Shown in pieces: positions 37,957 through 49,839 of a stretch of DNA of 64,000 nucleotides (position 1 is the stretch's first letter; each line of letters opens with the position of its first letter). The notes below the pieces were generated by a model. The model saw only the letters and a program-made list of their open reading frames with translations. It had not been told where the DNA came from and searched no databases. A program made the position numbers and the translations under genes. The stretch comes from Datnioides undecimradiatus (Eukaryota; Chordata; Actinopteri; Lobotiformes; Datnioididae), in NCBI GenBank assembly GCA_008933995.1, contig WARS01000137.1, forward strand, positions 132,501 to 196,500. Reading direction: 5' to 3'.

Positions 37957-38847
37957 CTTTATCTAAACATCAGAAAATCAGTTTCGTATCATAAAATCAT
38001 TCAGAGTTGATGGATTTTGACTCTTGCATACATTTCTCTTATATTTTTAGTATTTGCTGTTGTTTTCCTTGTTTGCGAATATTACACTGATTTAAATTAA
38101 AACAAAAACTAATTTCTTGCTCAGTTTGAATAAAATGTCCACTGCGACGTGACCGGCAGAGAATTTCCTGGACTTCGTTTTTGTCTGAAGACTCTTGGAT
38201 TTTAAACTTAGTGGTTTACAGGGAAAATACCAAATGAAAATGAAATGATTGTCTTTATGAGGGGATGTTCATGATCCCCACTGACTGCAGCTTCCACGTT
38301 AGTTTGGTCTTCGCTTCTCATCATTTTCCCAACATCTCCTGGGTTCAGTTGGACTCAAAGCAGCTGCTCTGCTTCATTCAGGTCCTTTTGCTGCATTAAA
38401 GAACAACACATTGGAAGCTTCAAATGCTGAAACTGAACTGCGCCGTCATGCTTCATTACAGTTGCGAGAAAATGATCATGCACCAGATGAAGTTATGAGT
38501 TCTGAGGAGCAACAAACACTAAAAACCTGGATCTTTGCTTGAAATGAGAAGAAGAAGCTGACACTCAGAGTGTTGCTGCTCTTCCTGCAATGAATCAAAC
38601 ATCGGTAACTCCTCCCTCCACCTCCTGCTCTCAGTCACAGCCAGCTCCACCCTGTCTATTTCCTTGTTCCCTCCCCTTCAGATCACCAGATTGCAGATGG
38701 CTGTAACAACATGGCGGTGAGGAACAGGAGCTGCCAGGCCCCGTTCACTGCAGAGACACATGATGTTTAGATCAGACAAGTTAGTGTCAAACCGGTTTCA
38801 CCTCTGAGAAAGTGAAACTCAGACAGTCACTGTCACCGAGAAGAGGA

Positions 38848-40511
38848 ATGGCGTAGAAAGGAGTTCAGCTGGACCGGGAAACCTTCTCTTGTCCGATCTG
38901 TCTGGATCTACTGAAGGATCTAGTGACTGTTCCCTGTGGACACAACTACTGCATGAACTGTATTAAAAGCTTCTGGGATGGAGAAGATGTTAAGATGATC
39001 CACAGCTGCCCTCAGTGTAGGAAGACCTTTGTACCGAGGCCTGTCCTGGTGAAAAACACCATGTTAGCAGCTTTGGTGGAGAAACTGAAGAAGACCGGAC
39101 TCCAAGCTGCTCCTGCTGATCACTGCTATGCTGGACCTGAAGATGTGGCCTGTGATGTCTGCACTGGGAGGAAACTGAAAGCCCTCAAGTCCTGTCTGGT
39201 CTGTCTGGCCTCTTACTGTGAGAAACACCTCCAGCTCATTATGAATCAGGTCCACTGAAGAAACACAAGCTGGTGGGGACAGCCCAAGAAGCTCCAGGAG
39301 AACATCTGTTTCCCTCATAATGAGGTGATGAAGATGTTCTACCAGTGACTGATCAGCAGGTACTGGTTATCTCTGCTCTGTGATGAACATAAAGGCTCAC
39401 GACACAGACTGAGGCAGAAAGAGCTCGAGGTGGTCGACGAACATCCAGCAGAGACTCCAGGACAGAGAGAGCATGTGAAGGAGCTTCAACAGGAGGTGGG
39501 AGGCCATCAATGGCTCTGCTGATAAAGCAGTGGAGGACGCTGAGAAGATCTTTCACTGAGCTGATCCGCTCATGGAGAAAAGACACCATGATGTGAAGCA
39601 GCAGCTCAGGATCCCAGCAGCAAACTGAAAGTGAGTCGAACAAGACAGGAGAAGCTGCAGCAGGAGATCACTGAGCTGAAGAGGAAAGACGCTTGAGCTG
39701 GAGCAAGCAGCTCTCACACACACAGAGGATCACACCCAGTTTCTACCATCAACCACCCTCACTGTCAAAGCACTCCAGTCCATCTACACACTCATCCAGC
39801 ATCAGTATCCGGCCCTTCTCAGCTAATACTTTGAGGATGTGATGTTAGCTGTGTCAGAGCCTGTAGAGAGAAACTACAGGACCTTCTGACAGGAGTCATG
39901 GACAAATTCACAGACAGTGACTGGAGGTTGATGTTTTTACTGCCACAAACTCAGAACCAAAGACCAGAGCTGATTCCTGAAATATTCACGTCAACTCACA
40001 CTGGATCTAAACACAGCACACACACGGCTGTTATTATCTGAGGGGAACAGAAGAGCAACATTAATGAGGCAACAACAGTCTTATTCTAGTCACCCAGACA
40101 GATTTATTGTATGTAGGCAGGTCCTGAGTACAGAGAGTCTGACTGGACGTTGTTACTGGGAGGTGGAGTTGAGAGGTGTTGGAGTTTGTGTTGCAGTCTC
40201 ATACAAGAACATCAGCAGAGCAGGGAGCTGGACTGAATGTAGATTGGGATACAATGACAAATCCTGGGCGATATACTGTGACAACAACAGTTATAACTTT
40301 TGGTTCAACAAAATTCAAACCCAGTCTCAGGTCGTCCTCCAGAGTTGGAGTGTACCTGGATCACAGAGCAGGTGTTCTGTCCTTCTACAGCGTCTCTGAA
40401 ACCATGACTCTCCTCCACAGAGTCCAGACCACGTTCACTCAGCCTCTCTATGCTGGACTCTGGGTTTATAATTCTGTTGGAGGCTCTGCTGAGTTCATTA
40501 ACCTGAAATAG
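38848..40511 (+). pseudogene. FinTRIM-like RING/B-box/B30.2 E3 ligase relic
   Basis: A single-exon TRIM frame can be followed across several shifts. The presumed start ATG (38848) is followed by GCG and TAG: a nonsense codon at position 3, where family members usually have Gln. It then reads a RING finger ([35 protein letters not shown]), a B-box-like zone ([29 protein letters not shown]), coiled-coil pieces at about 39400-39720 in shifting frames, and a C-terminal PRY/SPRY domain (VLSTESLTGRCYWEVELRG, SWAIYCDNNSYNFWF) ending at TAG 40509-40511. At least four indels separate these blocks. FinTRIMs are a large fish-specific, probably antiviral, ubiquitin-ligase family. An intact RING begins at internal ATG 38923 and runs 111 codons, but would lack the first RING cysteines. 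TRIM16- or TRIM25-like paralogues are alternatives. Confidence 0.85.
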
Positions 40512-40805
40512 TCAGAAGTCATTGAAGCGACAGTTTTAGTTGATTTAGTCTTTGTGTTTGTTGATGAGTAACAATCAGATATTCTGAGCAGTGCTTCATT
40601 CATTTATTTACCTGTCTACCTTTGACAGTGCACAACAATGTAAATGTGCCAGAGTTAGCTGTAATGAGCTAATTGTCATCACAATACATTATATACATCA
40701 TCAAAATAGATGTTACACGTGTTTCTATGTTTCTGTCATCTGTTTGTTTGTTCTCCTTACAGTTTGTAAAACGCAAACAATCTAAAAATAAACATTCACA
40801 GTATC

Positions 40806-41110
40806 AGTGGTGGAAAGTAACTAAGTAGTTTTACTCAAATACTGTGTTTAAGTACAATGTTCAGGTTCTTGTACTTTGCTTCAGTAATTCTTATGTCTGC
40901 TACTTTTTGTTTTCCTTCACTACATAAAGCTACTTCACCGGTTTATGTTATGGATGCAAAATATAATCAACCCATAAAATACGTAATGTTATTACAGACT
41001 GAAGCTGCAACACTGAAGTGATGAACATCTTAATCCTTAAATAATAATAATAATAATAATCCGATTATGTGATGTGTTTTATTTTTCAATGAGCCATTCT
41101 GCGTCCTTAT
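40806..41110 (+). mobile_element. hAT-type MITE-like element
   Basis: It begins CAGTGGTGGAAAGTAACTAA and continues with TACTCAAATACTG and GTACTTTGCTTCAGTAATTC, the standard end of a very common fish MITE. An (AAT)n run at 41041-41060 lies within it. The right end is not clearly defined. Confidence 0.6.
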
Positions 41111-41339
41111 CATCATTGTGTTACCTATTTACTTTCACGTAATAAAGATTTTCACTTTTTCTATTCGTAACGGAGCATTTCTGCCCTTTGGCATCGCTAC
41201 CTTTACTCGTGTGGTTTTTGTTTTTGTTTTATTTATTTATTTATTTTTTTTACGTCGTTGTGCTTTTATTTTGAAAGCTGTGACAGGAAGTCGTTTTGTT
41301 AGTGTTTTAATTTGACAGCCGGCGGTGTTTCCGGTGTGT

Positions 41340-41524
41340 GGGCGAGGCTCAGTGACAGCTGCGGCTCCTCCGCCGTGTTTTGACTGAAGAGAAACAAGAG
41401 ATTTAACGAACAATTTAAAGAAAAAGAAGAAGAAGAAGAAGAAGAAACGTTGAATCGCTCGGGAGAAGAGAAGAAGACGGGTATTCTTCACTCCCGGTGT
41501 AGAAACGTGGAGGACAACAAGCCG
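41340..41524 (+). other. Probable promoter and non-coding first exon of tmem71
   Basis: A CpG-rich stretch leads into a purine-rich segment with (GAA)n at 41418-41446, then a strong donor (GCCG|GTGAGT) at 41525. No coding sequence is present. A further possible 5' UTR exon is about 43766-43831 (donor AAG|GTGAGC). The link to tmem71 rests only on position and orientation. Confidence 0.35.
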
Positions 41525-43039
41525 GTGAGTTCAGCCGAGTCCCGTTATGTCTTTGTCTGAGTCCGTGCGGGAGAATCAGACAAACAGGAAAATAAAAAGT
41601 TTGAACGCGTTTTTAAATAATTTTTAAAATAATTTCGATTTAATGCGAAGAATCATTTTTAATCCTGTTCAGAAAATATAAAGTTAGTTTCCTCGAGATT
41701 AACTATGAACTGCTGTGGGTGCGCTGGATGGGTGGAAAGGATGGTTTCACCTCTGAGCAGATCCAGATGGAATATTACAGGACTGTTAAAGTCAATTAAT
41801 ACTAGTTTAATGATGTTTTTAGAATAACGATGAAACTTGAAAACAGACTCTCACACACACAGTGACATGCTCTGAAGCAACATTGCAGGAGGACAGTCAT
41901 AGGGAATGAAGCCTGGAATCCTAACAGGAAGTCTAAATATCAGATCCTGTGCAGAGTCAACGTGCAGGAAGCTGCAGATGAGCCGCTGTACACTGGAGAC
42001 GCTGCAGCAGCGCCGGAGCTGCCGGAGCTGCTGCTGCTGAAATGGTTTGATCCATCTTTGTGCTTCCTGCTACGCATTTTCCTCCAACATCAGCAGCTCC
42101 AACAGCTCCACTGCTGCTGCTGCAAGGCATGCTGGGAAACACAGAGTGGGAAGAGTCCAAAATGACACAATCTGGGGGGTCAGGGGATTTAATGAATTAA
42201 TAAATGTAATGCTATTAAACCAAAAAATCCAACAAAATGCCACAGCTGGAGCTCATTTTCAGATTATTCTCAATGTTTTGGTTTATTAATATCCAAATAT
42301 AGAAATAACAATGTCAACCTCACAGGGTCATATTCAACACAGTGTTCGACAGTTATGATTATTGCTTTTTCTTCATGTTTTGCATTTTTTCCTCAAGTGC
42401 TCACCTTGCTGAAGGTCATGCGTGCAGAAAGCACAACAAACGAATATGTTCAATTATAAAATGTCAACGTAAAGAGATGCACAGTGCAGGACTGTTAAAG
42501 TCCACTCAGACATCAGGAGCGTCCCACTGCACCTGGAAAACCTGGAATTCACAGAGAATTCCAGGAAAGAACTAAAAATAGTAACAGCACAGTTTAAAAA
42601 CAGCCCATTGCTGTTATTAAGTGAAAGTCTCATATTCACTGTACTTAATAAACTCCAGTATACCTACAGCTCCATGCAGGTGTATATATTCATATTTACA
42701 TACTGTTGGAAAATCAGCAGCAGTGCTCTAACGTGTGAGTCGTCCTCAGTGTTGAGCTCATTTTAACAACTTTTCAAACTGTTGAGCAGGTTTTCTGTAA
42801 CACTGCATCACATTTAACAAACTGATCACGTTTTAGATGAAAGATCTCGAACTTTGAGCCAAAACATCTGTTAGTGACGTTCGATGAGTGAGTGGGCCCC
42901 TGGGAGGCTGTGCTGACCGTTGGCTCCTCTCCTCTCACCGAATCATCAGGGTGTTGTTTGTTCGGCCTCCGGGGGGCGCTGGCACGGCTTCAGACCGTTA
43001 CTGTTGCTTTTGAATCATGAGGAGCATTTTTCAGTTGAA

Positions 43040-43071
<32 letters not shown>

Positions 43072-44474
43072 TCAGTCCCCTGTGTCACTGTAACACAAAG
43101 CGTCTCTGTTTGCAGCCCACCGGCAGGCGCTGACCCAGATCGTCCGTCCGTTAGTCCTTTATTCACCAGAGCAGAGACTCAGACTCCAAACTCAGCCTGA
43201 AGCAACATTCATGCAACAGACATCGAGCCTCTCAGTTCACTGTGTGTAGCTGCCAGACAGCTGCAGATAGCTGTCAGTCAAAGAAGCCCCGCCCCTTCAT
43301 TCTGCATCACTTCAGGTGTTAATCTGATTTAAAGGAGCGAGTTCTATATAAATTCAGCCCGTACAGTCGTCATGAACGGGGAAACTAGCTGCAGAGACCA
43401 AACCGTTGTTTGTACCAGGCTGTAAACATGTTTACTGCTGCATTTTAACATGGGGGTCTATGGGGACTGACTCGCTGCTGGAGCCTCTGGTGGACGCTCA
43501 GGGAGCTGCAGGGTTCAGCCTCAGAGGATGCAGCTTGCATCAGACGTTGTGCAGCTCTGTTTGGGATCAGACTGATGAACGGGACTTAAAGCCGCTCGGT
43601 GCTTTTACCTTTAATGCAGATTAAATGTTCCAGTCTCTGTAACAGGACGTGATCCGTCTGCGTTAAACTTCCTCCCAGCAGGCGCGGGGTTAACAGGAAA
43701 CGTGAGCTCAGAGTCACGGCGCCTCTGTTTTCCTCTCTCCTCTCGTCTTCTGCATGCTCTCTCAGGCTGCAGCTGCTGCAGGATGTGAACACACCGAACG
43801 ACTGAGACCACGACAGCTTTAAAGTGTGAAGGTGAGCCTTTATCAGCCTCTCTGTAAATAACCTGCTCCTGCTTAGTTCAGTTAATCCCAGGAGAGCTCA
43901 GACTGCAGACCAGGATTAACCGAACCTGCATTTATCCCGTCTGTGTTTATATGTGTCTGCTGACGCAGCATTTGTAGCCTCTTTGCACCCGTTTCCTGTT
44001 TGTTTCAGCTTTGATTTCAAAACTTTGCTGCTCACCTTCACGTCCTGGCTCCAGATCAGTTCTCAGAGTCAGTGTCTTATGTAAAAGTGCATCAGAAGTG
44101 AATCCATGTTTGATCCGAGCTGCCGCTGTCTTTGTGTCGTTTTCTGTAAATTTCTAAATGTTGTCATTCGTAAACTTTTCTCATTTATTCATTTTTTATT
44201 TATTTATTTATTTATTTATTTAGATTTCTGTCACTAACACATCAGTGAGTCACACTGTCGCACTGCCTGATTTGCTCCTTTATCACCAAATCAGAACTCA
44301 TTTAAGCACCAGATGTGGATTCATCCGCCGCTGAAAATAGTCCCCAGCAGATGCACTGTTTAGCTGATGGGCCTCAAACAGGAAGTCAGGCAGCGCTTGT
44401 TTCTGGTCTTTTCCTGGGGTTTGTGGGAAACATGTTTCTGACTCGCTGGTGTCGGGTTTCTGATGCGTTTCACA
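41525..44474 (+). other. Presumed tmem71 5' non-coding region, no coding exon seen
   Basis: It contains (CA)n at 43039-43068 and (ATTT)n at 44187-44222. Otherwise it is unremarkable. Confidence 0.4.
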
Positions 44475-44505
44475 GGTCACAGACGACGCTCGGCTGCAGA
44501 CAAAC

Positions 44506-44985
44506 ATGGCTCTGTTCTTCTCCGGAGCGGTAACAAGTACGTCGCCGTCAGACACACACAACACGCAAACATCTGCACAAAGAAGAAGAAGAAGACACGT
44601 TTACACAGACACTGACTTTAAAGGAGACGTTGCTGCCAGTTTGTCCATCTTAGACAGAGCTGTGTGTCAAACCACTTCTTATTTCAGATGTTTCTCATTT
44701 AAGCCTTTCTAACTTTGAACGTCTCACTTTGTTTTAACAAACTCGTCGCTCAAAGTTCAGCTTTCAGCGGCGTCTGCATGTTGACAGCAGGTGATGTCCT
44801 TTTCAAACTGCAGTGAAGTCACCGGTCGTGTCCCCCGTGTGACAATAAGCTCTCTGTCCGTCACACTCGCCGCCTCAGCTCCGCCCACAGGGGTACATTT
44901 GCTCAAGTGTTTTCCCAGATCCAGCTCAGGAATGTTCCCCGGCTCCTGCTGATAAAGGCCAACTCCTCCGTCTGTAGAGGCGTGG

Positions 44986-45034
<49 letters not shown>

Positions 45035-46506
45035 AGTCTAACTCCATCTGATCTGTTCTTCTCTGCTGCAGGTTCACCAATCAAGCGCAGGCTGCGGGCT
45101 GGTCAGACCTGTCAGAGGTACGGACGTGTTTTACCTTCCCAGCCTGACCCAGCTCAAACACTTCACTGCAGACACTGCTTCAAGCTCATTGCAAAGTGCA
45201 GCGTGTTGCCATGGTAACCAGTACCTGCCGCCATGTTGGTGCTGCATTAACCATTACTGATCAACTTAGTTACTGTCACCTTGGTTACTGCAGTTACTGT
45301 TACAGTTACAGCCACATGGCAAGAAGTCACTGTAACCATGGCAACAAACTGCAGTAATCACCACTGTCACTACTGCAACAGTAGGTACGGTGTGCATGGT
45401 AACAAGTTACTGTCACCGTGGTAATAAAACACTGTTAGCATTGTAGCTAAAGTTACCGTCATTATGGTAACATGTCAGTGTCAGCATGGTTACTGTTCAC
45501 ATGGTAACCGTGCTACCATGGCAACGACCCTTACAGCTCTGACTGCAGCAACGGCTACTGCCAACATGGTAGCAAACTACCTTTAGTGCCACAACAGGTG
45601 TTTATGTTATTGTGTCTGTCGCTATGGTAACAAGTTGCTGTCAGTGTGGTTACTGTTAACACGCTAGCAGCAGTAGCACAGTGACGGTTGTTGCAATTAG
45701 CGCCGTAGCAACAGTTACCACAGTAACAATGGTCATCAGCATTGCATGGAAAGACAGGGAACAGTTAGCGCTGTAGCGGTTACCGTGGTAATGACAGTTG
45801 GAGATTTACTTCCTGCCGTTTGTGTTTACTCTGTTGGTGTTGTTGTGCCGGCTGACCCCCCGGAGGAGAGAGTCGGGAGCCTGGAGCCTTCAGCGCTGAC
45901 GGCTCTTGTTTAGTTATGTTCAGAAGTAATCGATTACAGTAACTGTCTCTCTGTAATCACCTGAGTTCAGGCCTGAGAAGGTTCAGCGAGGTCCTCAGGT
46001 GATGGATCAGGACAGGCCTGTGTTAGCATTTAGCATGTTAGCATGTGCTGAATAAATTTGAGCCTGGAGTCCCACTCTGCTCACTTCCTGTCTGTGTCTC
46101 CGTCAGCCTCGACCTGACGCTCCTCTCTCCTGACTCCTCCTACGTCTGTTACTCGTCGGTGGATGGCGCTGACCCGTGCTCCTGCCGCCGCTCGCCGCGC
46201 CTCCTCACCAACGGATACTACAGCGTGACGGAGGACAGCTTCTCCTGGGACGACGACGGCAACGTGTCGCTCACTCCCTGCAAAACCAACGTGTCCTACA
46301 AGGAAAACCTGGTCAGGTGAGAGCGGCTGCAGTAAACTGCACCATGATTGGCTCCAGGATGTGATGTCACACACTGTGCAGGTGCGTCCAGGTGAATGTG
46401 AGAATGAAACATCACAGCTGAGAACAGGAGGAAACACAGCGCGACAGGCAGCACACTGACACACACACACACACGCACGCACGCACACACGCACGCACGC
46501 ACGCAC

Positions 46507-46559
<53 letters not shown>

Positions 46560-48230
46560 CACTCCTCCTCACACACCTCTGTTTATAGCAATGAGGTCAT
46601 TCCCGGCAGCCAATCAGAGTGGGCCGCTCAGAGTAGGTTCAACAGCTGTAAATTCTTCACGTCTGACATCTGCTGCGTTCAGGGGCCAACAGTGTGATGT
46701 CATCTGTCACGGTTGCTAGGAGACGCTCGTGTTATTGACACCGTCAGCGTCAACACTGGACGCTGCTCTCTCAGGCCAGCCGAGGGTAAAACACCTGTGA
46801 CTCCTCTCAACTGAAGGACAGTCGCCTAAAACGAATAATTCATTGTAATAATTTGTACGTTTAAAGTTGTTTGTTTGTTTGTTTGTTGTGTTTTCCTGTG
46901 ATTTCCTGCTGCACCTTGTCTTTTATGTGGAATGAACTGAAGCGGAGGCGACGGCGGCATCATCCTCGCTTCCTGTTTCTCTCTCAGGGTTTTCCGGCGC
47001 AGACGGCGGCCTCGCGGCTCTCTGGCCCGCCTGCTGAGTGACGTGACCGAGAGCTGCCAGTCGTGGCTGGATGAGAAGGTCTTCAGAGGCGTGTTCGGGA
47101 CGGGACAGAACCATAACCAGAACTGGGACCAAGACCAGGATCTGGATCAGGACTGGGCCAGGAGCAGTCAGGAGGGCCAGGCGCCGCTGAGCGACTCGTC
47201 CTGGTCTGGAGTAAACAGCGGCGAGCTGGACGACGGCCGCAGCTTCACTTACGGTCGGTGACGGCGTGCATACGTTGACGTTAGAGTTGCAGCAGGTCTG
47301 GATCTGACGAGTCGAATGACGTTTCTCCTGCGTTTCCTCAGACCACACCGAGATCCCGCCCCCTCCCGACAAAGTAGCCCCGCCCCCGAAGCTGCTGATC
47401 CAGGAGGAGATTTGCTCTGAGATCTGTCAGTCAAAGCAGCGGTTCACACAGGAGCTGGGCGGCCTGTCTGAAGTCCCGCCTCCTTCACCCTTCTACAGCG
47501 GCTGCTGCTGCCAGGCCGCACCTGAGCGCACAGGTGAGCCGCTCCGCTCGAGCTCGTCTCAGTTCGTCTCGGAGGCGTTTTCACTTTCGCAGCTGAGGAA
47601 ACGTTGTCTTTGTGTTTCAGGGTTAACGGTGACGTCGCTGCTCCTCTTCATCTTCGCCATCTTCATCTTCACCGCGCTGTACTCCAGGTAAAGCTCTATG
47701 TTCGATCAAACTAGTGAAAGCCCTGCTCTCAGGTGTCACACCTGTCGCTCTGTAAGCTCTGCTCGCTGTCAGCACCTAGTGGCCGTCAGAGGAGCTGCAG
47801 CTGCAGACACCTGAGCGCTGAGCTCACCTGCGCAGCCCGTTGGCCTGTCTGATTTGTCTGTGAGCACCTGAATGAGCAGGACTCTGTTTCCTCCCTGCAG
47901 GTGCCTCCTGTGGAGCGCGGCTGTTTCATCCACCGCGTTCGTCGTGGTCTCAGCGTTTATGAGTGAGTGTGGCTGACGTCAGATCAGCGTGTCGCCTGTA
48001 ATTTACAGAAGCTGTGTTTGATTTCACCTCAGCAGCAGCGTCTCAGACATCGTGTCATCTCGTGTCTCTTTCAGTCTTGACGAAGTCGGGGCCGATGGGT
48101 GAGTGGAGGAGGGCGAAGACGGAGGTGAGTGCGGCGCCGCACTTCGCTTTGTCGCCACGACAGCGAAGAATCAGCAGTAACAGTTTCCAACGTGTCTGTT
48201 TTCCAGGATATCACGTCGAGAAACGAGTAG
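44506..48230 (+). CDS. tmem71: Transmembrane protein 71 (TMEM71), complete nine coding exons
   Basis: Exons: 44506-44536, 45072-45117, 46107-46316, 46988-47253, 47342-47533, 47621-47687, 47901-47962, 48075-48124, 48207-48230 (stop TAG). They total 948 nt and encode 315 residues, slightly longer than the mammalian protein. Phases agree throughout; the 31-nt first coding exon (MALFFSGAVT) uses donor GTACGT rather than the nearer GTAACA, which would break the phase. The family signature is CRRSPRLLTNGYYSVTEDSF, then NVSLTPCKTNVSYKENLVR. A variable acidic middle with an NQNWDQDQDLDQDW run follows, then two hydrophobic segments near the C-terminus (LTVTSLLLFIFAIFIFTALY and LLWSAAVSSTAFVVVSAFM), consistent with a two-pass membrane protein. 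Its function is unknown. The last exon encodes only seven residues and is the least certain. Confidence 0.93.
44988..45034 (+). repeat. (GT)n microsatellite before tmem71 coding exon 2
   Basis: About 22 GT units, ending some 37 bp before the acceptor at 45071. Confidence 0.9.
45205..45792 (+). promoter_or_regulatory. Cluster of RFX X-box-like palindromes in tmem71 intron 2
   Basis: Perfect matches to GTNRCC(N2)RGYAAC lie at 45205-45218 (GTTGCCATGGTAAC), 45332-45345 (GTAACCATGGCAAC) and 45714-45727 (GTTACCACAGTAAC). One-mismatch versions are at 45275-45288, 45412-45425, 45512-45525, 45618-45631 and 45779-45792. All use a 2-bp spacer. Extra GGTAAC and GTTACC half-sites fill the gaps. The spacing is irregular. 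This could be an RFX-bound enhancer or the decay of an old palindromic repeat. Confidence 0.5.
46460..46562 (+). repeat. (CA)n/(ACGC)n microsatellite
   Basis: Alternating CA and CGCA blocks in tmem71 intron 3. Open frames on the other strand (Cys/Val-rich) are products of the repeat. Confidence 0.9.
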
Positions 48231-48902
48231 AAGTTCCCAGCGACTGTAGGAGCGACAGTGGAGGTCTGACTCCTCTGCAGAATGAAACCCATGTCACTCA
48301 GCTGTTTGCATGTACGTTGGAGCGAGTCAAACTGAACTCTGGACGACGTTTAACAGAAACAAGCGTTCGATGCTTTGAATGTGAATCTTTCTTTAATGCG
48401 TTTCCTGCACTGAGGTGCGTCTCATTCGCAACATTTAGCCTTTAAATCAAACTAAGCCCCTGAAGTCCCACGGGCCTGTTGCTGCAGGCGGACGGCTGCA
48501 GGAACCAGATGCATTGAGTATAAAACTGGTGTTTTAGACAATTAAAGCTGAACCGGACGTGTTTCTGTTAGAAGCTGAAGGAGCTCGTTGACGCGGTGCC
48601 ACACTTCACTGTAGTTTAGCAGCTGTATGGAAACATAAAGGCTGCTGCAGATGTAGCTGATGGTGTTTTCAGTGTGTCGGTAGCTGAACTTGGCTTTTTT
48701 TGGGCTGTCCATAGTGACCAAACGTTGAATGGTCTGCAGAACAAATTCAGGTCCAACGCTGAGCAGCGACGAAGCTGCGGCTGTTTCTTATTAAAGCAAA
48801 CGCACAACACACACCTGCAGTTCCTCTGATCCACCTGGAGGCCGGAGCCACGGGAGATAAGTGCCATTTCTCTCCTGAATGAAGAGTTTTGATTGCAGAC
48901 CA
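48231..48902 (+). other. tmem71 3' UTR and flank
   Basis: No further exon seen. ATTAAA at about 48541, a common signal variant, could mark the transcript end. Confidence 0.35.
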
Positions 48903-49839
48903 CGACCGATGTAGACCATTACACAGACTGACGAGACCGATGCAGATTGATTACAGGCCGACGAGACTGACGTGAGACCGAGCGTAGACTGACATAGGCC
49001 GACAGAGACCGATGTAGATCGACGACCGACAGAGACTGACAGCTGATGAGACTGATGCAGACTGATACAGGCCGACGCAGATCGACGCGAGACCGAGCGT
49101 AGACTGACTCCAGCTGACGGCAGACCGATGCAGACTGACGACCGATGCAGATCGGACGCAGACCGGCGAGACTGATACAGGCCGACGCAGACCGGAGCGT
49201 AGACTGGGATGGTAGGCCAGAACGAGACTGATGCAGACTGACATAGACCGACAGAGACTGACACAGGCCGACGAGACTGATGCAGACTGACAGGAGACCG
49301 GCGCAGATCGACGAGACCGATGTAGACTGACAGGCCGACGCAGACTGATGCAGACTGACACAGGCCGACGCAGATCGACGCAGACTGACACAGGCCGACG
49401 CAGACTGATGCAGACTGACACAGGCCGACAAGAGACTGATGCAGACTGACGAGACTGATGCAGGCCGACACAGACCGGATTGCAGACCGATGTAGACTGA
49501 CATAGACCGATGTAGACTGGACATAGGCCGACACCGATGCAGACTGATACAGACCGGGAGCGTAGACTGGATACAGGCCGACGAGACCGAGTGCAGGAGA
49601 CTGATGCAGGACTGACAGGCCGACGAGACCGACGAGACTGATGCAGACTGACATAGGACCGAAGTAGATCGACATAGGCCGACGACCGATGTAGACTGAT
49701 GGTAGACTGACACAGACCGATGCAGACTGACATAGGCCGACACGCGAGACCGATGCAGACTGATGCAGACTGACAGGCCGGTCGCGAGATCGACGAGACT
49801 GACACAGACCGATGCAGACTGACGACCGACGACTGACGC
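48903..49839. repeat. Satellite with a 10-bp basic period
   Basis: Nearly the whole stretch is made of decamers such as CAGACTGATG, CAGACTGACA, CAGGCCGACG and CAGATCGACG, with one- or two-base losses in places. Because the units have few stops on the minus strand, frames of 284-367 codons appear there. Their Ser/Val/Cys-rich composition follows directly from the repeat, and I do not regard them as genes. Confidence 0.9.

Noticed and set aside
41957..42289. Ala/Ser- and Leu-rich short frames around a GCTGCTG run
   Set aside because: Low-complexity (CTG)n-driven frames, no splice support and no family resemblance.
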